DNA of 64,000 nt from Metellina segmentata (GCA_947359465.1 OX375879.1:95838396-95902395), one strand, 5' to 3'. Positions 1-10,922 are shown, numbered from the stretch's first letter. The notes: a model not told the origin generated them from the letters alone. Translations and numbers: made by a program.

Positions 1-167
1 CCTGTCTCAGCTAACCTCTGGTGCAGTCTTGCAAAGAAATTATGACTGGGGATACGCCTCGTCGGATATCGTTCCGCGTACAAACGCTGTGCGGCTGGCC
101 CACTACAATTTGCAGCCCCGTACGCCAAATGCATATCGGCTAACTCTGCGATCGTGTAATCATCCAT
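1..167 (-). CDS. N-terminal part of a DUF4817-type transposase (runs off the window)
   Basis: The minus strand is open from an ATG at 165-167 to the window edge, giving 55 codons that begin MDDYTIAELADMHLAYG and contain AERYPTRRIPSHNFFARLHQ. This order (an ADMHxxYG segment, then a YxERYPxRRxP segment, then FxxxHxRLxETG) is the hallmark of the DUF4817 helix-turn-helix domain, common in arthropod transposases of the Tc1/mariner/IS630 kind, where it binds DNA ahead of a DDE catalytic core. The core would lie outside the window. Upstream of the ATG (168-352) is noncoding DNA ending in a tatacagggtgtttc-type terminus. Intactness cannot be judged from 55 codons. The family call rests on motif memory, not a search. 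Confidence 0.65.
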   Translation of the reverse strand, partial: MDDYTIAELADMHLAYGAANCSGPAAQRLYAERYPTRRIPSHNFFARLHQRLAET

Positions 168-352
168 CCTACTAACTTGGCGTTCTTTTGCGAAATGAAG
201 ATTCCCTACACGAAAGCTCGGGATTTTCGCACAACGCCATCTACCGCGTCAGGAAAGCATTTCTGACTGCCCATTGGTATATGATTTTGGTTCGTCAGGA
301 TGTACCCTACCCCTCTTAGAAGTTCTGAAACGGTTCACTGAAACACCCTGTA
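1..352 (-). mobile_element. Partial DNA transposon, 5' end
   Basis: Contains the DUF4817-type coding start (1-167) plus about 185 bases of leader. On the minus strand it starts near 352 with tatacagggtgtttcagtg, a terminus typical of these elements. The remainder lies beyond the window. Confidence 0.5.
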
Positions 353-968
353 TATATTTAAAAAGTTGTATGAAATTCAGTTAAGTGTCCTGTTATATAT
401 CTGTTGTAACTTGTTTAGATCTGATACATTTCGCAACATAATAGCAATTTATCATATTATCAGTCTATTTTCATAAATGATTCAAGAATTAATAACACAA
501 TGTCCTAAAGTCATTAGACTTGGGAAATGCCAAAGTTGTGTAACCAACAGACCAGCTATGTCCGAAATATGTAACCTACAGGAAAGCAATGTCAAAAATC
601 TGTAACCTACAGATCTTGTAATTAAATGTTTTAATTAGTAATTTTGCAGAACAGTTCCTGTCTTTGAATGATTGTATATTGTATTCTAGGCTTATAAACA
701 ATACAATAAAAAGTATTGATGTTAAATTTCAAAATTTTAATAGTTATTTATTGTTAACATTTAGTATTCCCACATTTTGAGAATGTCCCAGTTAGTTTCA
801 ATCACTCGCATGTTGCTAATAGTGGTATCATAGTAACAGTAAAAGTGTGATTGCTACCGAAGGATATCTGTGATTCTAAACTGACTGAATCTGATTGGTT
901 GATTGTGAAGGGATGATGATCTTTGTGTGATTTAAAATCCCTTAGTAGCTATATCTCACAGTAACTGC
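353..968. other. AT-rich intergenic stretch, no feature seen
   Basis: No long reading frame, no recognisable repeat family. Short direct repeats of a tgtaacctacag motif occur at about 570-615. Confidence 0.5.
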
Positions 969-1305
969 GCCGACCAACCGGTATAGTGGTTAAGGTGTTA
1001 GCCTCTAGATCGGAAGGTTCCTAGTTCGAATCTGGGTCCGGGCATGGATGTTTGTAAACGTATGGTGTAGAGGCGGCTGGTGCACATTAAATCTGTCGTG
1101 GCCGAAAGTCCTCACGTTGCGTTGGTGTGGAAGTTTGGAGAGTGGGGTGCCAGCTCAGGTGTTGCTTCGTCATCTGACCGTGGTTCAAAATTACGAGGTG
1201 TTGTCCTCGGATCTTTCCCTCAAGGGACTGATCACGGACCGTCGTCAATAGCCCTTAGTGTTGCTCTAGTACGACGTTAACTGAAAAATTACCTATTATT
1301 ACCCA
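969..1305 (+). repeat. tRNA-derived SINE, family A, near full length
   Basis: The head resembles a tRNA: an A-box-like tagtggttaagg and a B-box-like agttcgaatctggg lie about 30 bases apart (near 986-1036). A shared body follows (gtagaggcggctggtgcac; ggtgccagctcaggtgttgc; gatcacggaccgtcgtcaatag) and a tail tagtacgacgttaac. The same body recurs at least ten times in both orientations. It is not a functional tRNA because the acceptor stem does not pair and the sequence runs into the SINE body. Confidence 0.85.
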
Positions 1306-1551
1306 CTGAAATTGTGGGTAGAATTCAAATTTGTGGTAAAAGATGTGGGTTCGTATCGAAAATAACGGAGAAAGCAAATTTTTTATGAAGATGTTCCCTG
1401 AGACAAATTTTAAGTATTGATATTTGTAGAAAACATTAATCCCTATCGATTGCTACCTTCCGTCTTGTTCTTTTATGTAAATTGTTCAATTGCTTCTGGG
1501 TGAGTCGTTTTTTTTTTTTTGACGGGTGTACGTCTGTACGTCATGTACTGT

Positions 1552-1762
1552 CTGTCGTGGTCTCAAATTTATCACATTGACTTGATGTGGAAGTTTGGAG
1601 AAAGGGGTGCCGGCTCAGGCGTTGTCTTAGTCATCTGACAGAGGTTCAAATTTACGAGTGCTGTCCTTGGATCTTTCTTTCACTTCGGGATTGATCCCGG
1701 ACCGTCACCAATAACCCGTTGTGTTGCGCCACTGCGATATCAATTACACAACCTACCTAGCT
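1552..1762 (+). repeat. SINE family A, 5'-truncated
   Basis: Matches the body and tail of the copy at 969-1305 (gatgtggaagtttggagaaaggggtgcc, then gatcccggaccgtcaccaataacccg), but has lost the tRNA-like head and carries many substitutions. Confidence 0.75.
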
Positions 1763-1902
1763 AAAGTCATATGAACAGTCCTGCCGCGTTGTCAGCGCCA
1801 ACAAATAAAAGCGCAGTTTCATACAAGTGTATGTTTTTCAACTTTTATCTTTCAAAAGCAATGATTCCAAAGCCGGTGTCTCCGTATGTTATGGTGATAT
1901 CC

Positions 1903-2201
1903 CCTAGTACGACGTTAACAAAATTACCATTACCATTACCGAGGACAATATCACGTAATTTTGAGCTACAGTCAGATGACGAAGTATCATCTGAGCTGGC
2001 ACCCCTCTCTCCAAACTAGCACACAAACCCAATTTGAGGACATTCGGGTTACGACATATTTAAGGTGCACCAGCCGCCTCTATACCATACGCTTACAAAT
2101 ATCCATGCACTGACCCGAATTCGAACCAGGAACATATTTGAATTGGGATTTATCTCTTAGAGAAAAGTATACAAATGCACTTTGAAGCATTAACGCCAAC
2201 C
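1903..2201 (-). repeat. SINE family A, inverted dimer unit 1
   Basis: A plus-strand SINE tail (tagtacgacgttaacaaaatt) runs directly into a minus-strand SINE body (gaggacaatatcacgtaattt) that ends in the tRNA-like head at about 2130. Unrelated sequence follows (ttgaattgggatttatctc to gaagcattaac). The same junction and the same trailing sequence recur at 2493-2920. Confidence 0.7.
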
Positions 2202-2202
2202 A

Positions 2203-2522
2203 ACCGGTATATTCGTTAAGGTGTTAGCCTCTAGATCGGAAGGTTCTTAGTTCGAATCTGGGTCCGGGCATGGATGTTTGTAAACGTATGGTGTAGAGGC
2301 GGCTGGTGCACATTAAATCTGTCGTGGTCGAAAGTCCTCCCGTTGGGTTGGTGTGGAAGTTTGGAGAGTAGGGTGCCAGCTCAGGTGTTGCTTCGTCATC
2401 TGACCGTGGTTTAAAATTACGAGGTGTTGTCCTCGGATCTTTTCCTTAAGGGACTGATCCCGGACCGTCGTCAATAGGCCGTTGTATTGCTCTAGTACGA
2501 CGTTAACAAAATTACCATTACC
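2203..2522 (+). repeat. SINE family A, full length
   Basis: Near-identical to 969-1305 from ccaaccaaccggtat through the body to tagtacgacgttaac, with only scattered substitutions. It is joined tail-to-tail to a minus-strand copy that starts at 2523. Confidence 0.85.
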
Positions 2523-2752
2523 GAGGACAACATCACGTAATTTTGAGCTACAGTCAGATGACGAAGTAACATCTGATCTGGCACCCCTCTCTCCAAACTA
2601 GCACACCAACCCAACGTGAGGACTTTCGGCCACGAGTGCACCAGCCGCCTCTACACCATACGCTTACAAACATCCATGCCCGGACCCGGATTCGAACCAG
2701 AAACCTTCCGATCTAGAGGCCAACACCTTAACCACTATGCCGGTTGGTCGGC
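2523..2752 (-). repeat. SINE family A, minus copy lacking its tail
   Basis: Runs from gaggacaacatcacg to the tRNA-like head, whose minus-strand complement is gttcgaatccgggtccgggc and ends at ccggttggtcggc. The tail is missing because it is fused to the preceding plus copy, so the pair can fold into a hairpin. Confidence 0.8.
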
Positions 2753-2920
2753 GTGAGGACATTCGAGCACGACAGATTTAAGGTGCACCAGCCGCCCCTA
2801 TAACATACGTTTACAAATATCCATGCACTGACCCGGATTCGAAGCTGGAACATATTTGAATTGGGATTATCTCTTGGAGAAAAGTATACAAACGCACTTT
2901 GAAGCATTAACTTGAATACG
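2753..2920 (-). repeat. SINE family A head fragment plus duplicated flank
   Basis: Repeats 2027-2200: the same gtgcaccagccgcc head fragment, the same caaatatccatgcactgacccg, then ttgaattgggattatctc and gcactttgaagcattaac. It supports a direct duplication with a period of about 720-730 bases. Confidence 0.7.
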
Positions 2921-3647
2921 TCAATCAAAGAGCCGGATCTGAAGATCTAGTACGTTCCAACCTTGCTACCGCGGCTCCTCACTAGACAGGAAACAAACAT
3001 TTCGAAGACTTAATCAACTTACACAGCTATTCTATAGTTCTACGATTGAGAGCACTGTTTTTCGAAACGAAGTCTCAGTCATCTTAATTCCAATGTCACA
3101 CCCATAACTTACATTTGAAATTTCGAGTTTTCATCACCCTATTATAATCATAATTAATATTTTTGGCCATGGACGTGCATGTCCTGTCGAAGGACGAGTA
3201 TTTAAAACAATAACATCGCTCGCACGCGTAATGGAAGAGCGACCAACGGTAATTGCGAAGAGAGAGATCGACAAAGGGAGTAATAAACTGCTTGAGGACA
3301 AGTCGAGGACAATTACGCGATTGCGTCCATCTTTTTTTTGGGGTGAAACGTACGTGACGAAGCACACGTTCTCTGCGTTCTAAACCCGATCGTTACGTAC
3401 TCGAACTCCCAACCGAAAGAAAACAATCCATGGCAAATACGTCGTTCCTTTCCCTATTCATACAGTTCTCATGACCGAAATCACGTTCCACCTGTTGTGT
3501 ATGAAATGAGTTTTAGAAACCGCATATTCAGATTGAACGTATTCGCAACCATGTGCATTGTGTAAGACGCGGAATGGAAAAGTGGTGCAGATGTGCATTC
3601 ATGATACAATCATCTAAATTCCATTGGAGGGTGGGTAAGAAGGTATA
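2921..3647. other. Intergenic stretch, no gene recognised
   Basis: Short open frames on both strands resemble no known family and have no splice context. The base composition is somewhat less AT-rich between 3160 and 3480. Confidence 0.4.
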
Positions 3648-3720
3648 TAATTAACGTCGCACTAAAGCAACACAACGGGCTATGGGAGGCGGTCCGGGAT
3701 CAAACACATCCATTGGTAAT
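3648..3720 (-). repeat. SINE family A tail fragment
   Basis: Contains taattaacgtcgcactaaagcaacacaacgggctat and ggtccgggatca, the complement of the SINE family A tail. Confidence 0.65.
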
Positions 3721-3728
3721 TAGTAATT

Positions 3729-4021
3729 TTTAATTAACGTCCTACAGCAACACAACGGACTATTGACGACGGTCCGGGATCAATCCCTTAAGGGAAAGAG
3801 CCGAGGACAATACCTCGTAATTTTGAACAACTGTCAGATGACGAAGCAACACCTGAGCTGGCACCCCATAACAAACTTCCACACCAACCCAAAGTGAGGA
3901 CTTTCTACCACGACAAAATTAAGGTGCACCAGCCGCCTCTACAACTTACGTTTACAAACATCCATGCCCGGACCCAGATTCAGAGATTAACACCTTAACC
4001 ACTATACCAGTTGGTCGGCCC
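3729..4021 (-). repeat. SINE family A, near full length
   Basis: A complete minus copy from the tail (taattaacgtcctacagc) through the body to the tRNA-like head ending at ttggtcggcc, with a small deletion in the head near 3985. Confidence 0.8.
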
Positions 4022-4027
4022 CAAACC

Positions 4028-4165
4028 GTTGTAGGGTAGGTATTTTAATTAACGTCGTACTGGAGCAAAACGGGCTATTTGCGACAGTCCAGGATCAATC
4101 CCGTAAGGAAAGATTCGAGGACAACACCTCGTAATTTTGACACTCGGTCAGATAACGAGAATGCA
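4028..4165 (-). repeat. SINE family A, 5'-truncated
   Basis: Tail and adjacent body only (ttaattaacgtcgtactggag; ggatcaatcccgtaagg; acacctcgtaattttgac). Confidence 0.7.
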
Positions 4166-5079
4166 ATTTGGTTTTTTAATTATTTTATTTCAGTTTTTAT
4201 ATCGTTTATCACTCGTTTAAATGTTTTGTTATTTACGGCTAAACATCTGAACTTTGTTTCAATTGTTCAATTTTGGTCTTTAAAAAGTTGTAAATTTCTC
4301 GTATATTTCAATAAACTAGACGGGCTACGCCGGCTAGCATTCGGCGTTGTGTAATAGTGCTTTTTTTTAAATAATTTTTACACACTTTAATTAAACATGT
4401 TTTGATTTGTATATTTTCTTTATTTTTATGAAACAATTCTTCAAATCATTGCGTATTCAATTAAATATTTAAGTAAAGTTGGTGGAAATATACATATACC
4501 GCTACAAAACTACCCATGTCTAGTGATATTTTGCAGGAAATAGACATATCATTAAAATAAAACTCCTAAATAATATTTCTGCAATTGGTAACATACCGGA
4601 ACACATAATGCAAAAAAACACGTCATACTGGATCAAAACAACGGCCTTTTGATTCTGAGGAAAAAATATTGCAACATTTTTTTTCTTTCGTTCTTTCTTT
4701 GTTCACAGACCTTAGTTAGTATTTTTACATTTTTTTACAGTCAAATCGATACAATTAAATAAAATGCAAATTATTTTGATATTTTTTGTAACTCATAGGT
4801 AATTTTTTTAAGCGGTTGAGATTCATGCTAGGTAAAGGGTTTTTTGGCGCATCCACTATATTTGGCCTAGCTGGCTGGGCCAAACAACGTCAAGCAAATA
4901 GACCTACACAAAAGGAAAGCTTTACTGACACAGAAAAAAGAAATTCACCCTGTGATGAATCGAACCTGCCCTACCTGAAACTCAGGTTGCTAGCGCAGTG
5001 GGCAACCCTACGACCAAAAGCGTTTGAAAACGTTTTGTCTACTTGTCTCTTCAAAACACGATCATGAAAAAATAACCGA
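4166..5079. other. AT-rich intergenic stretch, no feature seen
   Basis: Nothing recognisable apart from homopolymer runs. The ends may belong to the outer part of the inverted-repeat complex that follows. Confidence 0.4.
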
Positions 5080-5924
5080 ATAGTTGCAAAAGCAAGGTAG
5101 AGATCATGGATGTGAAATTTTAGACTAAACATTGCTATTGAGAGGAGTTTCAAAAGTGTGCCCAACATGACGACTAAAAGTCACGTGACTGCTCTGAAAA
5201 AGAGACTTGGTTGGCCCAATTTGGCGTTTAATTACCTCGCATGGCTATATATCATCTTATGACAGGGTGTATCGTAAATTCGCATTTCTAAAATGACGAC
5301 AAAAATGGTGAAATTGCCAATGGCAACTACTAAGACGCTCAAACCAATCAGATGGATGGACGTCAATACCACTCGGTGGACCAATCAGATGGCGAATATT
5401 ATTTTCCAATCTGCTGACGATAGTTTAAGAATCCCGTTACGACTTTAGAAGAAATACAAAAGTAGAAAGAGCAATGGTAACCTTTTTATGTGCCCAGGGG
5501 TCATTTGACCAAAACTAGTAGTAATGTGACCTTTAGGCCCGGTGCACACATCCGGTTTTCAACGTGCGGCGCCGCTGTCGAAACGCAAGTGCGGTCTGAG
5601 ATACATTAGATCCAATGGAGCAGTGCATACATGCCTCCAGCGACGCTGGGGCGACGCACGTCCAACTTGCGAGCAATTTGTACCGCAGTTCCCCACGGCG
5701 CCGCACATAAAGGTTCGTTCTGAAGTACCTTGTTTTCATAAACAAATGGAATATAAATAATAATTAATGAATGGTTGCATCCAGTAACGTCTATTTTGTT
5801 TCAAAATATACTTCTTTTACACCAAATAAGCGAAATAAACACGTTTTTCTCGATAGAATGTTTATCGCAAATGGCGCGAAATGAGTTCGTGCGTCATTTC
5901 ACGGTTATGTGTGCATAGTTAGTT

Positions 5925-6849
5925 ACTAGCGCGTCTTTTTAGTAATGGCTCTTCGTTACGTGGACGATTCTATTTAGGACCGTAGGGAGGTCGGTAGATA
6001 TTAAACTCGTGATAAGTGAATCGATTCTTCAGTTTGATTCTTTCGTAACTTGTTTTGATCATTTGATCTACAGTGAGCTATGATTGTTTACTTGTCTGGT
6101 AGTCTTTTTTTGTGTGTCTTCTATGATTTTTTGAAGCAGATTGATGGAATGTATGATTGATGGAAGGGTACTTATACTTTAAAGAGCTACTTTTCGTGAA
6201 GCAACGATGGCCTAATGGCTAAAGTCACCCACCTTCAGATTAGCGTCTGCAGCGGAGGATGACTTCCCGAGTTCGAACCCAGCTGGTGGAAAAATTTTTA
6301 GATCCTCCAAATTATTAAAAAAAAATTCCAATTTAATTCCTTTTCATTCAAATTTACTTTTCCTAATTTTTAATACCCTTTTCATATTTTTCCAAGCTTC
6401 CGTTGATTTTACATAAATAATCTAAGAACCACTCCTGAACTCACTACCAGCTGATATTTTTCCGCCCCTCTGCCGTCCCCTTTGCTTTAGGATGATGGTG
6501 TCGTATCCACCGCTGGCTTAGGACCATTCTGATGTAACAAAAAGCATACATAAAACACTAACTTATATAATTATTAACTTATATAATAAAAGGATACAAT
6601 TTTCGGCTCCCACCTCTACCCACCCATAGCCATGGATCTGAAAAGAAAAGAAGAAAGCAGAAAGGAAGAGATAAATCGCCAACAACTATAAACCTTGATG
6701 ACATACGCATCTAGGTCATGTGATCCGATTAGCCGATCAAGTTGGACTTGCGTAAAGTACTATCATGGGATTGAGGCGCCTGTCCTCCCCACGGTCCTAA
6801 ATAGAATCGCCCACGTAACGAAGAGCCATTACTAGAAAGACGCGCTAGT
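5925..6849. mobile_element. Nested TIR element, possibly Mutator-like, with a 10-bp target duplication
   Basis: Inverted termini of at least 65 bases start actagcgcgtctttttagta and share ggctcttcgttacgtgg and gattctatttaggaccgt. The sequence gtgcatagtt flanks both ends (5911-5920 and 6850-6859), with four extra bases on the left. A 9-10 base duplication suits Mutator-like elements. No transposase frame is visible. Related termini occur at 14.05-14.44 kb. Confidence 0.6.
6200..6300 (+). repeat. tRNA-like sequence, probable SINE head (family C)
   Basis: gatggcctaatggctaaag is A-box-like and cgagttcgaacccagc is B-box-like. The intervening stretch is too long and the ends do not pair as a tRNA acceptor stem, so a SINE head is more likely than a working tRNA gene. 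Confidence 0.45.
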
Positions 6850-7300
6850 GTGCATAGTTGGGCTTCGGTGCCGAAGTGGCGCCGCACGTTGAAAAACCGG
6901 ATGTGTGCACCGGGGCTTAGACTACTTTCATCAGATGGGTGGAACCCAAAATTCAACATCTGATTGGTCCATGGGACAGAAGAAAACGCCCATCCATTTA
7001 TTCTTCATCTGATTTGTCCACGCGACATAGTAGATTTTGTCGATTTCATCAATTTTGTATCCACCCTATAGAAATGCGCATTCAAACACATCTACCCTGT
7101 CACTAAATGTTATCGCCCATCAATGCCAATTTCCCCCACATCAGTCACTAGACTACCAGTCGAAATGTTGGTCTCACTTTTAGAATATGAAGATTCAAAC
7201 AGCCTCAATAGCAATGCCCAATCTACTTACATCTCACGTCTATGGTAACAACTAGTTTTAGCCACACGATCCTGGGCACTTAAAAAGGTTACTATATTGT

Positions 7301-8345
7301 TCCTTCTACTTCGATATGTCTTTCATGGGTAAGACGCGCTGATGCATTTATTTCTTTCCCAAGTGGATAATCACATAAATTAAAATGTTTCGCTTAACAA
7401 TCAACTTAAACTCGATCTATCACTTTGTCAAATCCCAGACTGCTGCTAAAAAGGTTTGTTGATCTCAAAACGAGGTCAAACTAACCGTCATATTTTATGT
7501 CAACCTTGGGGGATTACTTCATCATCCTTTTTGTTTGATTTTCTTTGTCGAAACACACCTTCGCAAATCCAACGGCAGAGACAAATATGCTTCTTCCTAC
7601 CGACTTTAACCCCTGCTATCGGACCTCGAGTTCCTAATGCTGGCAATTATTTGCTCAAGTGATGATCCCCCTCGAAAGAAGCAGCCGATGGAGAACTCAA
7701 GAGAGCTATTTTCAAAAGACTATAATTTGCGTAATAATGATCCATTGGGTTCAAGCAAGCGTAACAAATCTCGCCGTCTCAAGGATAAGGCCACAACACC
7801 CATCGCGTGAAGCCCAGCATGTGGAAATAGGATGGGGAATACATTTGCATCGATGAAATGAATAAGAGGACAAGGTGTTACCTGAATGCGTCATCACAAA
7901 AGTCATTAAACTTTAGTTTTTCGTCGGGATTGTGTGAGCCTGCCTCTGAATTTTTCCAGTTCAAACAATGGCGGTCTTAACCGTCCACAGGGGTTTCGAC
8001 GAGTTATCTCCTCTAATATTTGGTACATTTTGCTAAGGACGAAATTCCCCGTCGTGACAAATCTGCCCTGTTTGTTACTCCTAGGCGAAAGAAGATTCAA
8101 ACAATGAAACACAAATTGCCTCGTGCCCAGATGTGGTGACTGTTATGAACAGGTTGTTGTACCAAAGGCACTACAGAGCAGTTTTCGACCCCCACCAGGA
8201 GGGTTTAAATATAAATGATTGTCCAAGCACAAAAGGCCATCCCCTGCTGTCTCACTCCGCTTCTCCCCTCTTCCTCGAAAATACCACATTCTGTTCTTCG
8301 GCAAACCTTCGAAGAGTCGCACACAAATCGACAACTAGCCATCTT
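7301..8345. other. Unassigned stretch with coding-like fragments
   Basis: Two plus-strand segments read like decayed exons. From about 7613 to 7810 an open frame includes SSDDPPRKKQPMENSRELF and ends TTPIA. From about 8034 to 8130 another includes DEIPRRDKSALFVTPRRKK. Both are hydrophilic and rich in K and R. I do not recognise the family. TTAA followed by ccgtccacaggggtttcgacgag at 7977-8003 resembles the piggyBac-like MITE end at 16.63 kb, so this may be a related larger element. Confidence 0.3.
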
Positions 8346-8369
8346 TTTCATTGCGGTCGAATCCTATAT

Positions 8370-8795
8370 AAGTCCCGATTTTTCGACGTGAGATGCCGCT
8401 GCGGCAACGCGAATGCGGTCTGAGATACATTAGATCCAATGGAGTAGTGTACACCTACTTCCGGCGTTGCTGCGGCGACGCACGTCCAACTTGCGTACAA
8501 TTTGTACCGCAGTTCCCCACGGCGCCGCACACGCTTCTCCGGTTTGAAGTACCTTGTTTTCATAAATAAATAGAATATAAATAATAATTAATAAATAGAT
8601 GTATCCAGTAATACACACGTCTATATTGTATCAAAATACGTACATTTTTTGTACACCAAGTAAGCGAAATAAACACGTTTTCTTCGATAGATATCCATCG
8701 CAAATGGCGCGAAATGAGTACTTGCGTCATTTCACGGTTGTTATGTGTGCAGTTAGGCCCGGTGCACACATACGGTTTTTCAACGTGAACACAGA
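8370..8795. repeat. Second copy of the Harbinger-like MITE interior
   Basis: Matches 5565-5930 in the same orientation (gcggtctgagatacattagatcc; ccgcagttccccacggcgccgcac; aagcgaaataaacacg; atggcgcgaaatgag). At 8755 another terminus begins after TTA (ggcccggtgcacacatacgg), so a second element starts inside or next to the first. Confidence 0.7.
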
Positions 8796-9040
8796 ATTTG
8801 AAGCACAGCCGAAGTCCTTAAGAGCAGAAGAATTTGATAACACAACCCTCAAACGAAGCTGAAATAAATTACAAAACGTGTGTCAAAAGTAGTGGCACGA
8901 AATATTATGACATAGAAAGAAACTTACTAATTTTGAACCCAACATTGCTAATTTTGTCAAGAGAACACGAAGCACACCTTTCACATTGATAAACATTAGT
9001 AAATTGTATAATAAGTTTATAAAAGTCTTATTTTCGTGCA
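8796..9040. other. No feature seen
   Basis: AT-rich, no frame and no repeat recognised. Confidence 0.4.
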
Positions 9041-9709
9041 TCTATATATATAATTCTCTTACGTGGCACGCAAAAAAGACGTTATTTGTTATCGCATTTT
9101 GGCAACATTGTATGGTTGTTTGCTCACTAAGTAGCCTCGCGCCTCAATTGAATTTATAGCGTTATCGGTTGAAATTTTATTGAAAACAAAAATGAATTTT
9201 AGTCGAGCTGTTGCAGTTTATAATTAGAAATCCAAGAAAGCGGAGGATCTTTTCAGGGCCATTTAAAAAACGGTCCTTTTCAATGCCAACCATTATAGTT
9301 CAACAAGACGCTTGCACTACAACTTTCGACAACAAACTCAATGAAAAAGTGTGGGTGAGTTGAGAGTGCTGGAAATGTACACACAAACACCATGCTGGGT
9401 ATTCAATTTCAAAAGCAGCGCTCACATTTCGACTCAAAATTTGATCAAAGTTTTCATATGAATTCTGATTCCAGGGTACTGGGTATATATATATATATAT
9501 ATATATATATTTTTCTGTAATATAACAAATTTAGATTTGAAAAATATATTTTGGAATATGATATTTTGTAAACAATCCCTTCTGCTAGGACACATGTCTT
9601 CATGGATGCGAGCGAAGCGAGCATAGGTTCGCGCAGCGAACCAATGATGATTGCAAAGCAATCCTCCGGGGGTTGGCGAGCGTTAGCGAGCAGGGGGCAG
9701 GCCCCCTAG
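9041..9709 (+). mobile_element. Non-autonomous Helitron, 669 bases
   Basis: Begins with TC (tctatatatataattctc) and ends with CTAG directly after a GC-rich hairpin (gggggcaggcccc), the end structure of Helitrons, which insert at AT sites without target duplication. It carries short palindromes built on gcgaagcgagc, gcgcagcgaacc and ttgcaaagcaa just before the 3' end, and an AT repeat at 9484-9511. No Rep/helicase coding is present. A related inverted copy lies at 45.7 kb. Confidence 0.8.
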
Positions 9710-9742
<33 letters not shown>

Positions 9743-10093
9743 TGTAATTTTTTTTTATCTAATTTAAATTTTATATATTACACACTAGCAGCATTACCCT
9801 GCGTTGCTCAAGTTGAATTAACTATGTTTAATGAAAAGTGATTATATTAATCCCTTCTCTTTCACAAAAGGAATTCAAGCATCATTTAAGTGCATGGAAA
9901 ATCATTTTTTAACATCATTTTAACTTTTTTCATAGCTTTTACAATTTACTTCGGATGCAAGTAGGTATCCATGAAATATTCATCCATAATCCATTTCATA
10001 TTCATTATACTTCTGATGGAGGAAGTTTTTTCTGAGGTAACTACTACAGAAGTTGATTTTGAGTTTTGGAGTGATTACGAATATCCCCATACG
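9710..10093. other. AT-rich spacer
   Basis: An AT microsatellite (9709-9731) follows the Helitron 3' end. Nothing else is recognised. Confidence 0.4.
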
Positions 10094-10914
10094 CAGGGTT
10101 GGGCGGTAACGCGTTACTTATAAGATTACTGTAAAATGTAATTATTACAGGTAATTCGTTGCATTTGAAAACCAGTAATTTTACAGGTAATAAGTTACAT
10201 AATTTTCGATTAAAGTGATTTTAGTTACAGTAACGCGTTACAAAACTCAAAAGACTCCTTGAAGTATAGTGAACCGCGAAATATTTCTTTAACACAAGGT
10301 GTTAAAAATATATTTAAACATTTTTTTTACTGATAAAAACGTAGTGACTGCCAGTGTTCTTCACCCAAAGTTTAAACTCGGTACTTCGCTTGATCCTGGC
10401 ATAACTGATTCTGATTAGGATACTTTGAGAGACAGTGAAAACTAGACATCCTGCCGATTTTGAGTAATACACCTTATTTTCAAAACAAAGATTGTAGTTT
10501 GTCTGCATTCTGTTCCCTACCTACAGTAAAAAGCATGTTTGTAAAATACAATACTCCCTACTAGCCAGTGTGGCTGTTGAAAGATTGTTTAGTTCTGGCT
10601 GTTTGCGTCTCCGACCCAATCGCAGCCGCATAAGTGACAAAAATTTTGGGATGCAGCTTTTGCTATAGCACAATAAATAGATTTTCTTATAACGATGTAA
10701 CAAAGTTGATAAAAAAAAATCTTTCGTATTCCTACATTATTTTAAAAACATTTGTAAGTATGGAATTTTGTCGTAAAAAGTAATCTTAAAAGTAATTGTA
10801 ATTGTAGTGTGTTACAGTTGAAACGTAGTAATTTTACAGGTAATTCGGTATTTTTTACGAAAAGTGATTGTAATTATAACAAGTTAGATTTAAACAAGTA
10901 ACGGCTCAACACTG
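10094..10914 (+). mobile_element. hAT element, internally deleted and decayed
   Basis: Left terminus cagggttgggcggtaacgcg and the complement of the right terminus (cagtgttgagccgttacttg) are hAT-type inverted ends. Flanks are cccatacg (10086-10093) and tccatacg (10915-10922), an 8-base duplication with one mismatch. Inside, the plus strand keeps two transposase fragments: ASVLHPKFKLG at about 10351-10383 and a C-terminal dimerisation piece. Confidence 0.8.
10554..10676 (+). pseudogene. hAT transposase C-terminal dimerisation domain fragment
   Basis: The plus strand reads LASVAVERLFSSG, then LRPNRSRISDKNFGMQ and LLL before a stop. This is the conserved hAT C-terminal block (variants of SxxVERLFSxG followed by RxxxSDxxxxxLLL), by which hAT transposases multimerise. 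The rest of the protein is deleted or broken, so it is a dead fragment within the element at 10094-10914. Confidence 0.75.
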
Positions 10915-10922
10915 TCCATACG

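Larger units (their letters stand above)
5536..6916. mobile_element. Harbinger-like MITE, interrupted by a nested element
   Basis: Terminal inverted repeats of about 40 bases start ggcccggtgcacacatccgg and pair with the complement at the right end (ccggatgtgtgcaccggggc). Both ends are flanked by TTA (5533-5535 and 6917-6919), the target duplication of PIF/Harbinger elements. Without the nested insertion the element would be about 450 bases. A second copy of its interior lies at 8370-8755. Confidence 0.65.
5080..7300. repeat. Large imperfect inverted repeat (foldback complex)
   Basis: Segments left of 5530 recur in inverted orientation right of 6920: about 5090-5190 pairs with 7140-7240 (shared ctcaatagcaatg), 5255-5290 with 7065-7105 (agaaatgcg, ccctgtc), and 5340-5400 with 6955-7020 (catctgattggtcc). 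A further inverted pair (gtaacctttttatgtgcccagg at 5488; its complement near 7280) is out of order. Pairing is imperfect, so this is an old foldback or a set of nested insertions. The centre holds two younger nested elements. Confidence 0.6.

Noticed and set aside
969..1045. Possible functional tRNA gene
   Set aside because: A- and B-box-like motifs are present, but the ends do not pair as an acceptor stem and the same head leads many dispersed SINE copies.
6203..6290. Possible functional tRNA gene
   Set aside because: Too long between boxes and no acceptor pairing; better explained as a SINE head.
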